Assembly: GCA_012295275.1 (NCBI GenBank)
Contig: CM022671.1
Coordinates: 1,233,332 to 1,297,331, forward strand
DNA length: 64,000 bases
Source: Chrysomallon squamiferum
Taxonomy: Eukaryota > Mollusca > Gastropoda > Neomphalida > Peltospiridae
Direction: 5' to 3'
Made by a program: the position numbers and the translations under genes. A model generated the notes under the pieces. That model saw only the letters and a program-made list of their open reading frames with translations. It was not told the origin of the DNA and did not search any database. This document shows, piece by piece, positions 49,214 through 62,299 of this stretch. The stretch's first letter is position 1. Every line of letters starts with the position of its first letter.

Positions 49214-52093
49214 TCAGTCCATGTATTCAATCACAAGAGACTGATACTGGATGCCATTCTCTGCCAAAATGTCCTCAGCATCTGCTTCTATTTTTATAGT
49301 TTGAAAAGAAAGAGTAGGGCATTCTGAATCTGGTTTTGTGTGATTCTCTTTAACATGCTTTTTCACTTGAAAAGGACGAGCAAAACATCTATCACAGAAT
49401 TTACACTGAAATAAAAGATCATGACTGTGAGTGATTTTATGTCGAGAGAGATGAGAGGATGTCTGAAAGTCACGTGAACACACATCACACTTGTACGGTC
49501 TCTCTCCTGTGTGAATTCTTTCGTGGTTCTGAAGTGAAATTTTCTGAGAGAATCCTTTTCCGCATGTGTCACATTTAAATGGTTTAGTTCCCAGATGAAG
49601 ACGTTTGTGAATCAACAGACTTGACACATGTGCCAGTCGGACTCCGCAGACGTCACACACATAGTTCTTTGTCTTCGTGTGCACCACAGTGTGCCGGTCT
49701 ATGTCTCGCTTGCGGTAACTTTTAAAGGAACACAAGCTGCAGAAAAACTTGGGTTCCATGTTTTTGCTTTTGCCGAGATGGACTCGGTTGTAATGAAGAT
49801 ACAATCCCTTTCTGTCGTAAAATCTAGAAGGGCACGAATCACACAAAACATTTTTCTCACCCAAATGCCGCAGCTGGTGAGATTTTAGATATTTTTTTTT
49901 CACAAATATTTTCCCACAAGTCGGGCATGAAATGGCTGAGTTAGTTTTGGATTCGTGTGTTCGCTGATGCTGAATAAGAGCAGGTTTTGTCTTTATTCTT
50001 AGTCCACATACTTTACATACGTTTTCATTAGCCTGAACTGGGTGAACAGTGATATGATCCACATATTTACTCATCTCTTCAAAATGTAAATTACAAACCG
50101 CACAAACAAACTTCAATTGAGATGTATCTGAATTTTCACATTTGTCAGTGGAATTGTCTGAAAAAAGATAACTTGATGTTACTATTTATGTTGTGGAATT
50201 TTCAGGATTGAATCATCATCTTATCGTTGTTGTTATGCATTATGATATACAGTGCTTAGTGTTTGAATAATTTTAATCCTACTTCATCATACTGTATAGA
50301 AGCCTGCACAGTTCTTACTTTTTGAACTTACCTCTTGCCATATGTGTATTCATTCAGTTTATCAATACAAAATAAATTTCCATGTCAGAAGATGAATCAA
50401 TTATATAATATTCATTAATCTTTAACAAAGAATGAGAGAGGAAAGCAAAACAATTAAAAAGCCAACAACATGAAAATAAAAAGGGACAAAGAAAATAAAT
50501 AGCATTACAAAAAGAATACTTCTTTTTCTTCTTACCTTCGTTTTCAGTTTGAAATTTTTCTATTTTGATACTAGTACAGTGTTTATTTGTCACACTAGAC
50601 ATTTGTTCTGCTTGTTCTCGTACACTTTCTTTTTCTTCAGTAATGTTGAATTTTTTCTTTGTTGGTTTTTCTGAAAATTGTCTTATTGATTTCAGTGACT
50701 TAAGGCCAGCTTTTCTTCCTCGCTTAACTGAAAATTGTTTTGAAGATTTATATTCTGTTTTCCTTTCAGTAATTTCTGAGCCCTTTTGTTCAGGAGATCC
50801 ACTGTCCTCGGCTAAATCTGCAGCATCATCATCTGCTGATTTAGTTGAATTATCTTTTGACGTCGTTTTGAAAGATTTCTCATCTGCAGTTACAGATGAT
50901 AATTTTACTGCTTTGTTTGAAGTATGTTTTCCTGATTTCAATCCAGCATCTTCAAGACCAACAAACTCCTGAGAACTAAGCTTCACAGGTAGTCTTGTAT
51001 GTCTGCCAGATCTTCTGACTCCACTAGTATCTCTTTTTTCCCTTTTACATCCTTTTTTCACCACATCATCAGTATTGTCAGTATGTTCCGATGAACTAAC
51101 CAGTATTGCAGAATGAATTGTACTCGGTGTTTTTTTCATCTCTGTATTTTCTAAACTGTTATCTGTATCCTCTGAAGATGCTACTGTTTGAGTTAACAGA
51201 AGTTCAGCATCAGAAGAATTACACACACCTGCTCTTGTTTCAGATTCAAAAGAACTAGACAAAGCTGTGGAATTTATTTCAGTTTTCACTCCACTGGTAT
51301 CCTCCACATGACTGTTTCCTGGGTCAGATTTTCTTCCTTCCAGAACAGAATTACTTTCCAGTCCACAAGATATGACTGTGAAAAGTTTGCTGAAGAAGTC
51401 GTTTATAACAGATTTTTCCGGACTTTTCTCAGGAAGTCTGATGTAATCTTCAAATGATTTTATACTGAAATAATTCAAAGAAAAAATATTTTAAAACTAA
51501 ATATAACCAAAGAATGTTTAGGGCTACCGAGAGAACAAATTATAAATAATGTTTATACAAAAATGTTTTTTAATGTAATTTTTAATGATAAACACAACTC
51601 AATTTTATATAAGAAAATGTTTCCTTCAAATAAATACTTTGTAATAATCTCTAGAATTTCAGAACTGTATTCAAGATTTACAAACATTAAAAATATAATG
51701 TAAACTAAAGGTAACATTAACTGATGTTGTAAACATAAATTAGCATTATTCCAGACCAATACTGTAACAATTTTATCAAAGAAAAATAAATTTCAAATCA
51801 TGAGGTCTTTATAATAAATATAGAGTTTTTAATTTTAAATGTATTTAGCTGCTGACAAAAAAGAAAATATTAATTTAATAGGCACATTGAAGGCCAGCTA
51901 CATAACTCAATTATTGACCACATACTAAATATTTTATTACTGAAAACAAAACAAATCTGAAAGCATAAAGTTACCAGTTATACAGCTGTATAAACAATGA
52001 CATCTGTTTACTGGCATCAAGATGTGTAACACTCTGTATTTTAGAAAACTCAGCAAGAATATTCTGCTCAACAAAAATAGCACCAGTCACCAT
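49214..52093 (-). CDS. Nine-finger C2H2 zinc-finger protein with long disordered N-terminus, 663 residues
   Basis: Three exons: 52093-51975 (ATG, MVTGAIFVEQNILAEFSKIQ), 51464-50536 and 50157-49214. They total 1992 bases, so 663 residues, with phases 2 and 1 matching at the two joins (TG|T, G|AC). Residues 1 to about 60 are a short, mostly hydrophobic-helical region that continues as IKSFEDYIRLPEKSPEK. Residues 60 to about 350 are Ser/Glu/Lys-rich and probably disordered, with a basic RRSGRHTRLPVKL motif that could be a nuclear signal. The last exon holds nine fingers, from FVCAVCNLHF to FQCKFCDRCF. Those in the second half have TGERPY/GTKPF-like linkers (LGTKPFKC, TGERPYKC), typical of DNA-binding arrays. 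It ends near EYMD. Most likely a nuclear, sequence-specific DNA-binding regulator. Confidence 0.86.
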
Positions 52094-54151
52094 AGCTGAA
52101 ATTCAGTGTTGATTTAGCATTTCAATGCACTTCATCAGCAAGATATCATTCTATCTACAAAAATATAATAAGGATATTTAATTGCTAAGATTTTCCATTT
52201 GCAAGAATCTATTCACCAGTTATAATTAATGTGTATACGTAACGTATGTGAGTATCTCGATTATCAATGTGACAGAGCGTAAGTAATAAGTTTATTCAAT
52301 ACTACGTTTATTCAGTTTATTGTATTAGACGAAGTATTGAAGAAGGCTCTGATCATTTGTTTATTTTTTTACGTTTAAAGTAAATTATCTTCTTATAGAC
52401 TTATGTCTTTATAAAATTACTTTATGGGTTTCAAAGTAAAATGACATGATAAAATTGAGTTACTTCCCCTATGTTATAGTATAATTATAGCCAAAACACA
52501 CACGCACACATGCACGAACGCCAGTGCACATAGGTTTATACATCAAAATCTTAATGACTTTTAACTGCAGTGCATGCAAGTATTTAAATACAGATAAATA
52601 CATAAAATACATCAATTGTGTTATAAGTTTTGTGTCATTTCTTAACCATCGATGATCGAAAGTCTTCATATTTTGACTTCAGTAAAAAATTGTATGATAT
52701 ATTCCCAGAAAATATAAGTATTATGAAAAACAACAACACAACTTAATATCCGAATACACTTACCCAGTTTTTAAAATGAAAAGCACGGTTTAAAATTCAA
52801 TAGATCTAGAACTCCATTCCTTTAAAACCTACCAAATGCAAGATTGTTCTGTTATTTTCCACCTTGAATTATTAGGCACCGGAAAAATAAATTATAACGA
52901 ACGTTAGTGATAATGGTTGTTCAGAATAGTTCAATATTGTAAAATGTCCTCTTTTCGACGGTTATTTCGAAATTTTTAATTCACTTTGTTATATATCAGG
53001 AATGTTACTGTTTTTATTAATATTAATTTATTGCTGTTATTATTTCCCCATTACTTTGTTGTTCACAATAATCTCTGATGCAGATCACTCTGCTAGAATG
53101 AAACCTAAATTAAATAATATTAATTATAAATAATAAAATATTAATCTATAATAACATATTTTTTAAAAAATGCTTTGTAAATTAATTTATTATTCGTCTT
53201 TAATAAGTTTTTAAAATAAAAATAACATATCTGTTTCCTGTGAAACTCAACTTTGTTTTTTTTTTCTTTAGTTGATGTTTGGATTTTTTAAATCATCTGA
53301 CAGTCATTGCTTCTATGCTTACAGTCAGTGAGTAAGTAATTAATTTAAAATGAACAAAAGAGAAAACTACTAACCAATAAAATAGAACAAATACTCTGTC
53401 TAAAGCTATGTATAATAATTCATATTTATTATTTAATGTCTGTGTGTATATACTTTCTGTGTTCACTGATAAAATGTATATCGAGGAACACTGCATACAA
53501 AATGCAATTTGAGTTTTGTTTTGTTTTGTTCTGATCACCTGCTATTTCATTTTACATTCTATTACAGGTAAGAGATTGAATTAATCCTTGTTTGGTTGCC
53601 ATTTCATTTTCCAGCCTGTTCCCTTTACTGACAACATATCTATAGGAAAAATAAAAGATTCTTATTTTTAATCAATTGGACAGCAATGGGTTTTTTCTCT
53701 CTTGCAGTCATTTACATGAAACAGGCCTTGACAAATTAACATCATGTTGTGTTAAACATTCACTCTCTTGGCTGATTTTGTGTGTCATAAAAAAAAAAAA
53801 CTGAAGAAAAATACTGTTCATATAAAATTTATCCTCCATTCTTTTTATTTGTCTGAAAACTGATAACTGTATTGCCAATACTTGGATAAAACAACAGACT
53901 TTAAACTTTATCAACAATTTTATTAACATTTGATTTTATGACAAGTTAATTTTTTTTTTTAGGTCTTAATGCACTATTAACACAGTTCTCCGACATTTTT
54001 GGGGTAGTTTTTAAACCATTTAACAGGCTACAAGTTCTGCAGTTATACAATTTCAATGTACAGATAAATCTAAGTTTGTCTTTGTTAAAAATTTAAATAA
54101 AAAAATAAATAAAAAAAAACAATAACAAAAACCCCAAACAGCAACAACAAG

Positions 54152-54202
<51 letters not shown>

Positions 54203-56737
54203 TGATAATAAAAATAAAATGTTATTATCAACTAGCATTAAACTTGTGCACATGAACAATTGTTTCTTTCTACCAGTGGAGCCTAGACTCAATCATTTAC
54301 TTATTGGTCAAATTATCAATATATTATAAACCTGCTTAAAAAATATATAATAAAAAAAAAAAAAAAACCTGCTTCTTGATAATAAGTAACTATGCACTGC
54401 ATGTTAACAAATATTTAACTGATTTGACATTTACATAAATATATGAACATAAATTATTACTTTAAAATAACATCAACTCATGAATCTACATAATATGTAA
54501 TAATGAATATGTCATTCTCTCTGAAAGTATGTAATTAGTTTCATTTGGCACATATTGGCCCAGTTCCCTTAGGGTGAATACTTTTATTTCTTTGAATCTG
54601 ATTTTGCTTCTAAGACCTTGCCAGAAATGAAAGCCATGCATATAAATCAAATACATCAGTGTAAGATGTAAAGATAAACACAGTTATGAGATATTTTTAT
54701 TTGAATTCAGAATTATAAAATAAATACAATAAAGAAATCCTTTTTAATGGAAGATAATCCCATGCATTATACTCTCCCATTATAACAGCTTCATCTTTTT
54801 CTGGAACCTTCACAAAAAAATTAGTTGAGACTGTAGCAAACTATCACAGACTTATGTTTGGTGAATGTATTGAAAAATGTTATTATTTTAATAAGATGAT
54901 ATCTTCAATGACATTTATTAAGCATATAAAATGAAGAGGAAGAAAAAACACGAACACATATAGATCTTTTGCAGCCTACTCTGTTTAATGTAAAAAATAT
55001 AATGTGAAGTCAGCATCAGCAAAATAATAAGAATGATGTAAAGAGACATTACAACTTCTTTCTGGAAAAAGATAATAAACACACTGCAATATAATGTGAC
55101 CAAATCATACTCGGAAGAAACGGATAAAAAATTGTGAAGCTAAGAAATGTCTTTATGGAAAAAAATAAAAAATAAAGAATGATGTTTTACAAGAAGGAAA
55201 GAAATAGAGAATATTGTGGCAGATTCTATCAGAAAATGAAATCAAAGATAACAGCACTCATGTGTGGATTTGTTTTCTCACTGAAAATAGCAGTAATGCT
55301 TTCACCTACATGGCTGTAAGTACATTGAGGCAAATAAGGCAAATGGCTCATACTGAAACTGATAATTATTATTTTTTATGTTGATTTTTTTGGTTTAGAC
55401 AGATTTTATTTAAAAAATATAAAAGATGTCAGGAAATGGCAAGAATTGAGGATTTTGCATCATATTGTGTTGATGTCACTAATTTATTTTATTTTATTTT
55501 ACTGTTTGCTCTCTGGCTCCTTTACTAAAGACAAAGGAAACCTCCCCAAAAAGCAACAACAAAAAACTTAAACCTTCCAAAAACATGCATAAAATAACAA
55601 TACTGCAGATAACTACATTGTTTTCAATAAAAACAAGTTGAGTACAATAACTGAAACTTAATTTTCACATCCAGCTTGATTTCCTTGGTATCATCATCCT
55701 GCTGTTTCTGATGTATAAAAGTGACAGGTGTAAAAGCAGTAGACTCAGAAAAATACAAGACTAAAAAAGTAACAGATTATGCAGGATGTTATCCAGGCAT
55801 GTATACAAATATATATCTCATCAAGTTAATTATTTTCATAATTTTGTGTTTCTGTGTTATAATTTGGCTATAATATTCCATTCACATAATTATAAAAATG
55901 ATAACAGAAGTTTTCTCACACCTATCAGTAATTTATGTGTCTGATTATCCTAATATGACTCGTTTATGTGTTAAATATTTGTCAAAAATCAATTTTTTTT
56001 GTAATTTTAATAACCCAGAAATACTTTGGAGTCAGTATTTGGAAACACTTTCAGTTTCACACTAGATCTGGAAACACATCCACACCAACAAAATTTCAAA
56101 TACCTAAGGCAGCAAAGTAGACTTGCCGCTGGCAAAGAGAAAATACAGACAACATAATTTGGGACCCATATACATATAAGCTTCATCTATATTTTTGTGA
56201 ATAATAATTTATAATTTATTATCAAAGGTAAACAATGTTTACACTATAATTTACCAAATTATGATTTATCTCTACTTTCAAATAGTGCATTTTCACCCAC
56301 CCAAGAACACATCAATTAATTATATTGACTGTTTCAACCATCCCTGTTTTGTGTACCTTGATTAGAAATCTATGTAAAACAAAATACCTCTGACAAAAAC
56401 TATCATAGGTTTTATTAAAATAGTCAAATGTTTGCTCTAATAATAAAAATAAAACAATAGTATTAGTAGTAGCAGAACAGTAGTTGTTATAGTGGAAGTG
56501 ATAGTAGCAATAACAATAATAATAGCAATGATGATAATGATAAAAACAATAAAAACAATAAAAATAATAAAAGATGCCAGGAAATGGCTAAAATAAAAGG
56601 AAAATATTAATCTGTAATAATAAATATAAAGTAGGAGGTTAAACCATACACAGATTGATCTCATGAGAAACACATTAAATGATTATCTGAGTTTTGATAG
56701 TCAAAGTTTTTAATCCTACAATCACACTTGTAAATGT
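52094..56737. other. Intergenic; no gene seen
   Basis: About 4.6 kb between zinc-finger loci. It holds an AAT microsatellite (54150-54200) and low-complexity runs. The first 800 bases probably include the promoter and 5' UTR of the nine-finger gene; a GTAGGT donor on the minus strand near 52830 could end an untranslated first exon. No coding frame is convincing. Confidence 0.6.
54150..54200. repeat. (AAT)n microsatellite
   Basis: Pure AAT triplets, intergenic. The overlapping poly-Tyr frame is an artefact. Confidence 0.92.
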
Positions 56738-57210
56738 TTATCCAGCCTCTTCTGCTTTTTCAGTTTCCTCCACATTAGCTGGCTCATCGTTCTCTAAACC
56801 ATCCCCACTGCTGTTCTCCAACTTCTTATTTTTATCACTGCTGTTATCAACACTTCTATCATTGTTCTTATCATCATTATCAACAGCTTCTTCTTCTTCT
56901 TCTTCTTCTTCCTCTTCCTCGTCATCAACAGCATCTTCCAAATCACTTCCACTGTAGTAAATGTCATCTTTGGCTTCCTCTTTGCAGTGGAATTTGGTGA
57001 TGTGTTTTGTGAGGTGTCTTTCCAGGTAGAAGCTCATGTCACACTGTGGACAGCTGTGGCGTTTCTTTATCACATTTGTTTTGGGGTTGGAGTTAGAACT
57101 GGATGTATTCTTCTGTCGGGAGTGAATTTTCATGTGTTGTCGTCTGCTGGAGAGTTTTAGAAATGTCTTATGGCAGATGTGACAGGTAAATCTTTGTCTA
57201 GTTCTGAGAC
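56738..57210 (-). CDS. Terminal two-finger exon with poly-Glu tail
   Basis: Acceptor ctcttccag, phase 1. Fingers [19 protein letters not shown] and [19 protein letters not shown], followed by an acidic region with a run of about 11 Glu coded by GAA/GAG, then Asp/Asn-rich sequence. The stop is at 56738. The first finger has the same CHICHK start as the second-generation copies upstream (CEICHK, CTICHK, CEVCHR). Confidence 0.85.
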
Positions 57211-60200
57211 CTGGAAGAGAGGTAATAGTTACCTAATATTATCAACAACTATTAAAAAATAGTAAAAGTTATGCTTATAATGTGCTTTATTATTTGTAAA
57301 ATACTGCTTTGTTAAAAGATTGAAAGTTAAAAAAAAAAAGATACTTAGGCTATTAACTAAATTACCTGGTAACTAATTTAACATCAGTTTTCAATAAACC
57401 ATGCAAAAAAACACAACAATAAAACCTAAAAAACCAAAACAAAACAACAACAAAAAAGCCTAAAAGAAATTCTTTTTTTTTTTTTTTTTTTTGATGCATC
57501 ATAATGTTATCAGTACAACAAAGTATATCATGCTTCAACAGCAATGGACAGATGGAATGATTTTTTGTATTTTATAGTTAAAAAAGATTGTTATATCTGG
57601 AGTCAACAAAACATAAAACCAGCAAGTGCTTACCACTTTTATCAACTTTTCTGTCACATACGTTTTGTTTGACATGCTTGTTATATAGATCCTTTCGGTA
57701 AAATGATTTACAACATATGTCACACTGAAAGGGCTTTTTCCCAGAATGCAATTGCATATGCCGTGATTCATTTGATGCATTATGAAAATGCTTATGGCAT
57801 ATTTCACAAGTAAAACCACTATCTTGATGTATTTCTGAAAGTTACAAATACAAAGCACTTGTTGATTCTGTTTTGTTCCACCATTTGTATTCAAATAACG
57901 ATAATCCAAATATTTCACTCAATGAATGAGAATACTTAATGATATTTTGGCATGAAACAGTACACCAACTATTACTGAATGTTACCAGTAAGTGTGTAAT
58001 TAATATTTTAACTGGCCTAATAAAAATTTAAAAATTAAATTTAAAAAGTAATCTGATAAATGAAAATGTAAAACAGTTATTTATTATAATTGTTTTTAAG
58101 GAACTCAGTTAAAATGCAGTGATTATCACTAGAGAATGGGGCAATTTGGGGTAATTGTTTTCAAAATATATTTTATATATACATGCATACAAATGCAACA
58201 TATTGTTTGTCCAAAATTGTTTATAACCAAAAGAATAATTTGTGAAAGGGAAATCCTCTAGTTCGTTAGTTTTGTAAATGAATTAAAAATAAATTCTCCC
58301 CTTCCCAAAACAATAAATATAATGACAAAAGTTAAATAATAATAATAATAATAATAATAATAATCATAATATTAATCATAAAAATACTGAAAAATATTAA
58401 AAAATAAATAAATAAATAAATAAAAAAATAAATAAAAAAAATAAAAAAGAAGAACCAATAAAATAAGTAGGACAAGAGTACATTTTCTCACCTTTTTTAA
58501 CAATCTTTTCACAGAGGTTTGCTGCCAGGTGTCTGTCGTACACATCTTTACGATGAAAAGATTTATGACATTTTTCGCACTTGAATGGTGTCTCCCCAGA
58601 ATGCAGTCGCATGTGTCGTGCTTCGTTAGATGCGTTTCGAAACCATCGTTTACAAATTTCACACTTGAAGCCACCATCTTCTTTTCTCTGCAGACGCTTT
58701 ATTTCTGAAAATCAATGCAATTTATTTGATTAGTTATTTTAAATAAACATTCAGCTTCTTTTCTGAAAATAATGTAAACCATTTGTTCCCTACTTGCTTT
58801 AAGTGCATGTATATCTGTAATATTTTTATATCTTTATATTTGTTAAAAGAAGCAAAGGGTTTCCTGTATATAATCACAACTTACTGACGCACAATACACC
58901 TTGCAAATATCCTGCCACTTCCCGCCAGAAAATGGAATAAACAGGTAACTACAACAAACTTGGTAAAACATTTCTATAACATGTTTATAAATAATTTCAG
59001 GAGCTTACTTTTTACACAGATGTCTTCTTTGATGTGTTTGGTGTAACTCTCCTTCCTATTAAACTGTTTGTGGCACTTCTCACACTGCCAGGGTCGTTCT
59101 CCTGTGTGAGTTCTCATGTGTCTGGCTTGATGGGAGAAATTTCTGTACCAGCGGTGACAGACCTCGCAAGTAAACCCGTCTGGCCTCTTCTTTCTCGAAG
59201 GACGGGGTTCTGAAAGAAAGCAAGAACGAAATAGGTAAGTTGTGGCACATGCAGATATATGATCTTCATGCACAGATATCAATCACACATGCACTTGACT
59301 CCATATTGTAATGTATTTTGAATACTTTTAGATATATAGGTAAAAAAAATAAAAAAATAAAAAAAGTAAATCAATCCTGCCTTTGTTTATTTTCAAGTAA
59401 TTATATAAAATACATTTAAAATAATAAAAAAAAGTAATATTTTAACTTTAAAAGAAAGAAAGTGGCTTCTACCTCAAGACATTCCACATCTATATATATT
59501 TTCAAGTAAATATTTTAACTTTTTGTTCACATCATTTGAGGAACACATTAAATTAATTCTGCTGTGAAGTTCCTACCTGTGTGTATTTTCATGTGCAGTT
59601 GTCTGCCTTCTTCTCTGGCAAAACATCGACCACACTCATCACAAGAAAATGGTTTCTCTCCGGTGTGTGTTCTCATGTGTATTTCTTCATAACAAGGCCT
59701 TCGAAACCACTTGTGACAAATAGTGCATGTAAACCCAGACTGCTTCTTCTTCTTTCTCTTCTTTGGCACTACCAGACCTAGGTGTAAATAAAAACATGCA
59801 GGTTAAGCATTAAATTATATTCAAAAATATTTTTTTCAATTGTCTGTAACAGGTAACTGTCTGCTAGTTTTGATTCAAATTTAATATAATTAGTATAAAT
59901 GCACTATCAAGCAATATGTATGATCTAATATATGTAATGCATAATTAACACACACACACACACACACACATTTATTTTGTATCAAATTTTCGAAATAAAT
60001 TCATTGTTTCAAAAGTGCAAAATCCAGAGTAGTGAAACACTTCCACAATTTCCTTATTTTAGTTTTCTTACCTGCATGTATTTTGAGGTGAAATTTCAAA
60101 TGATCCTGTCTCTGGTAAGCTTTTCCACACTGGTCACACTTAAACGGTCTTTCCTTTGTGTGCACGTAAGCATGTCGCCTGGCATGTGAAGCACGGTATA

Positions 60201-60873
60201 TGTCTTTATTGCAGATTGTACAGTAGAAAGACCTTGCCAGACGTATAAAAATACCTAAAAAAGATAATAAATGTAACAATTTAAAAATAATTAAATCCTT
60301 AAAACATGTAATTAGACTCTGACTGACATTTTAATTAATGACAAATTCGATCACCAAATGAGAAAAAAGTAAAGTTTACAGCACTCCATTATCCTCTGGG
60401 CTACTTTTTAGTGTATTTGTGATAAAAAAATCCCTTTTTTTATCTATTTCCTTGGGGACTTTGTTCAGAATGGATACCAATCTGTCATAATAAAGTACAA
60501 ATTAATAATTTGCATGGAAGATGTTATTCTTCTATTTTTGTGAATAGGTATGTATATATGTGTATGTGTGCTGGAGAAAGACTTTCTTTTGTATGCATAT
60601 GTGTGTGTGTGTGTATATATAGAATATAACTTACAGATTGAGTATTTACAGTTTTGCAGCATTTACCATCTTTCACACTCTATTTTTCTTTATTTTCAAA
60701 AGTTTGTTTTATCTGTGTAAGGAAGATCTTTTATATGTGCCTATCTAGAGGCATGAAAGTACATTGAACACTCTAATAGTAAATGTAAATGAGTGATTAT
60801 AATCTGGCTTATTGGATGGGCTGTTCTTTGCTTTAGCACAATATACAATAACCAACAGTATTAGAAATGAACA

Positions 60874-60909
<36 letters not shown>

Positions 60910-62027
60910 TTGTATATGTATATTTGTTTTTTTAAAGAAAACACAGTAATAATAATAAAAAAGTAAATAAATAAAAAATAAAAAAATGTTTTAATTTACT
61001 TTGTACTGGGTATTCAGTTCATTTAACAAATCAGCACAAACACTGTTTTTACACACCTCATAATATTTATTATGTTTAGTGTAATAAAACACACACTTTT
61101 AAATATTGTTTAAAAACAGATTCATTTACATTTTTCCAAAACTAACAATGTAAAGAAATATTTGATGTTTTTCTTGGATGAAAACTGTCTGAAAAACTAG
61201 AATGACCCAAAGATGTTTTTCAGCATGCAGTACAATGTCTTCAAGTTTCTCCCAATCCATCCTAACAAGAGAAAATAAATGTCTCAAGAAATTATATATA
61301 AAAATTAATTTATAGTCTTCATCACATGAACAGACCGGAGATGTCTGAAGAAATTTGACCGACATGAAAACGTTTTTCCGCAGGTGGCACACATGTAAGG
61401 CATCTCTCTTGTGTGAGTCACTAGGTGTGTCGCAAGTTGTGACGACTGAATAAACTTGCGTCCACAGGTCTTGCACTGGTGAGGTTTGATCCCTGTGTGC
61501 TGGAATCTGTGCCGTTTGAGTGAGCTCTGAAAGGAAAAGCAGAGTCCACACACTTCACAAACGTGGTTCTTTGTCCCTGAGTGAGTTATGTAGTGATCTC
61601 TCAGATGCATTTTGGTTCGAAACGGTCGGTTACAAACACTGCACCGGAATGGTTTCACTCCCAGGTGAATGAGAATGTGTCTTGCCAGTGTGTCCTTTCT
61701 TGTGAATTTCTTACCACACTCATCACATTTAATTTCTCTAAGACATGCTTTCTGGTGCTGTTTGATTGTTCTCTTTCGGTAACAAACTTTGTTGCATTTG
61801 CTGCAAGTATATTCAGTTCTGTGTACTTTCTGGTTGGTTTTGTCTGTGAAAGATACAAAATAAATATGATTAGATGTTTAAAAACACTATTCATACATAT
61901 GACACAGATACTTCAAAAAAATTACCTTTACTGAAATTAAAAACAACAGCTTTTTCTTGGTTAAATTTTGAGTTAAATTTTATTTACCTTTCATGTGTAT
62001 CTAATAAAATAATATATATATATGTAA

Positions 62028-62077
<50 letters not shown>

Positions 62078-62274
62078 CAAAATTCTAAATAAGAAATTAA
62101 AACTCAAAAATGTTGTTTTAAAATATTAATACTAACAAATCTGAATTATAAAAATCAGACTTCATTGAAAACAAAAATACAAAAAGAAAGGCTGAACTCA
62201 CCACTAAAATGGCTTCTTTCCTCAAAATTAATAGCCAATTCAGAAGTTGATGATTGAACAGAAATACTCCACAT
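56738..62274 (-). CDS. Zinc-finger gene with a run of two-finger exons, all phase 1 (12 fingers)
   Basis: Proposed exons: 62274-62202 (start, [17 protein letters not shown]), 60254-60072, 59777-59577, 59209-59009, 58704-58492, 57834-57634 and 57210-56738. Every intron is phase 1. The middle exons are 183, 201, 201, 213 and 201 bases, and each encodes exactly two C2H2 fingers. In three of them (59009, 58492, 57634) the second finger ends in Cys (EDIC, NLC, NVC), giving C2HC. The last exon has two fingers and a tail with about 11 consecutive Glu, which is acidic and could be an interaction or activation region. TGEKPF/SGETPF-type linkers within exons fit DNA binding. Exon 61305-61843 would be skipped in this form. 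The start exon is an inference; the finger exons are secure. Confidence 0.8.
57634..57834 (-). CDS. Two-finger exon, 201 nt, phase 1-1
   Basis: Fingers [19 protein letters not shown] and [19 protein letters not shown], the latter ending in NVC (C2HC). Linker SGKKPF. The close match to exon 58492-58704 (NASNExRHM, RKDxYxxH) marks these two as the most recent duplicates. Confidence 0.88.
58492..58704 (-). CDS. Two-finger exon, 213 nt, phase 1-1
   Basis: Fingers [19 protein letters not shown] and [19 protein letters not shown], the second ending in NLC (C2HC). Linker SGETPF. It is preceded by a basic stretch, KRLQRKED. Donor GTGAGA. Confidence 0.88.
59009..59209 (-). CDS. Two-finger exon, 201 nt, phase 1-1
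   Basis: Fingers [19 protein letters not shown] and [19 protein letters not shown], the second ending in DIC (C2HC). Linker TGERPW. Basic lead-in [10 protein letters not shown]. Donor GTAAGC. Confidence 0.88.
59577..59777 (-). CDS. Two-finger exon, 201 nt, phase 1-1
   Basis: Fingers [19 protein letters not shown] and [19 protein letters not shown], both complete C2H2. Linker TGEKPF. A highly basic KKRKKKK lead-in could act as a nuclear localisation signal. Confidence 0.88.
60072..60254 (-). CDS. Two-finger exon, 183 nt, phase 1-1
   Basis: Fingers [19 protein letters not shown] and [19 protein letters not shown]. Linker TKERPF. Acceptor tttttttag is followed by a short non-basic lead-in, so it lacks the charged spacer of the other exons. 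Confidence 0.87.
60255..61304. other. 1-kb gap between zinc-finger exons; no exon seen
   Basis: AT-rich, with a TA run at 60880-60906. I see no minus-strand exon bounded by splice sites, so the two-finger run has no start exon of its own here. Confidence 0.6.
61305..61843 (-). CDS. Six-finger C2H2 terminal exon (alternative ending of the same locus or a separate gene)
   Basis: Acceptor tctttcacag, phase 1 (xAC AAA ACC), ending at a stop at 61305. Six fingers: YTCSKC (C2HC), IKCDEC, FRCSVC, HVCEVC, HQCKTC and YMCATC. Linkers LGVKPF, SGTKNH, TGIKPH and TREMPY. The start exon at 62202-62274 ends in phase 1 (AGT G|) and would give Asp at the join. The C-terminus is HVMKTIN. Its [19 protein letters not shown] finger is close to one in the gene at the right edge. 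Confidence 0.85.
62030..62073. repeat. (TG)n microsatellite
   Basis: TG dinucleotide run in the intron between the start exon at 62202 and exon 61843. Confidence 0.93.
62202..62274 (-). CDS. Short start exon shared by the zinc-finger locus
   Basis: The ATG at 62274-62272 opens a 24-codon stretch ([20 protein letters not shown]) that ends in phase 1 at a strong GTGAGT donor. A cttag acceptor just upstream suggests that the exon starts with a few untranslated bases. It has no fingers. It is the only candidate start exon in the locus, and its phase suits every finger exon downstream. Confidence 0.6.
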
Positions 62275-62299
62275 TTAATGAACTAAGAAAGAAGTAAAG

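Noticed and set aside
49628-50972. Plus-strand frames across the nine-finger gene
   Set aside because: They are antisense shadows; the minus-strand fingers are unmistakable.
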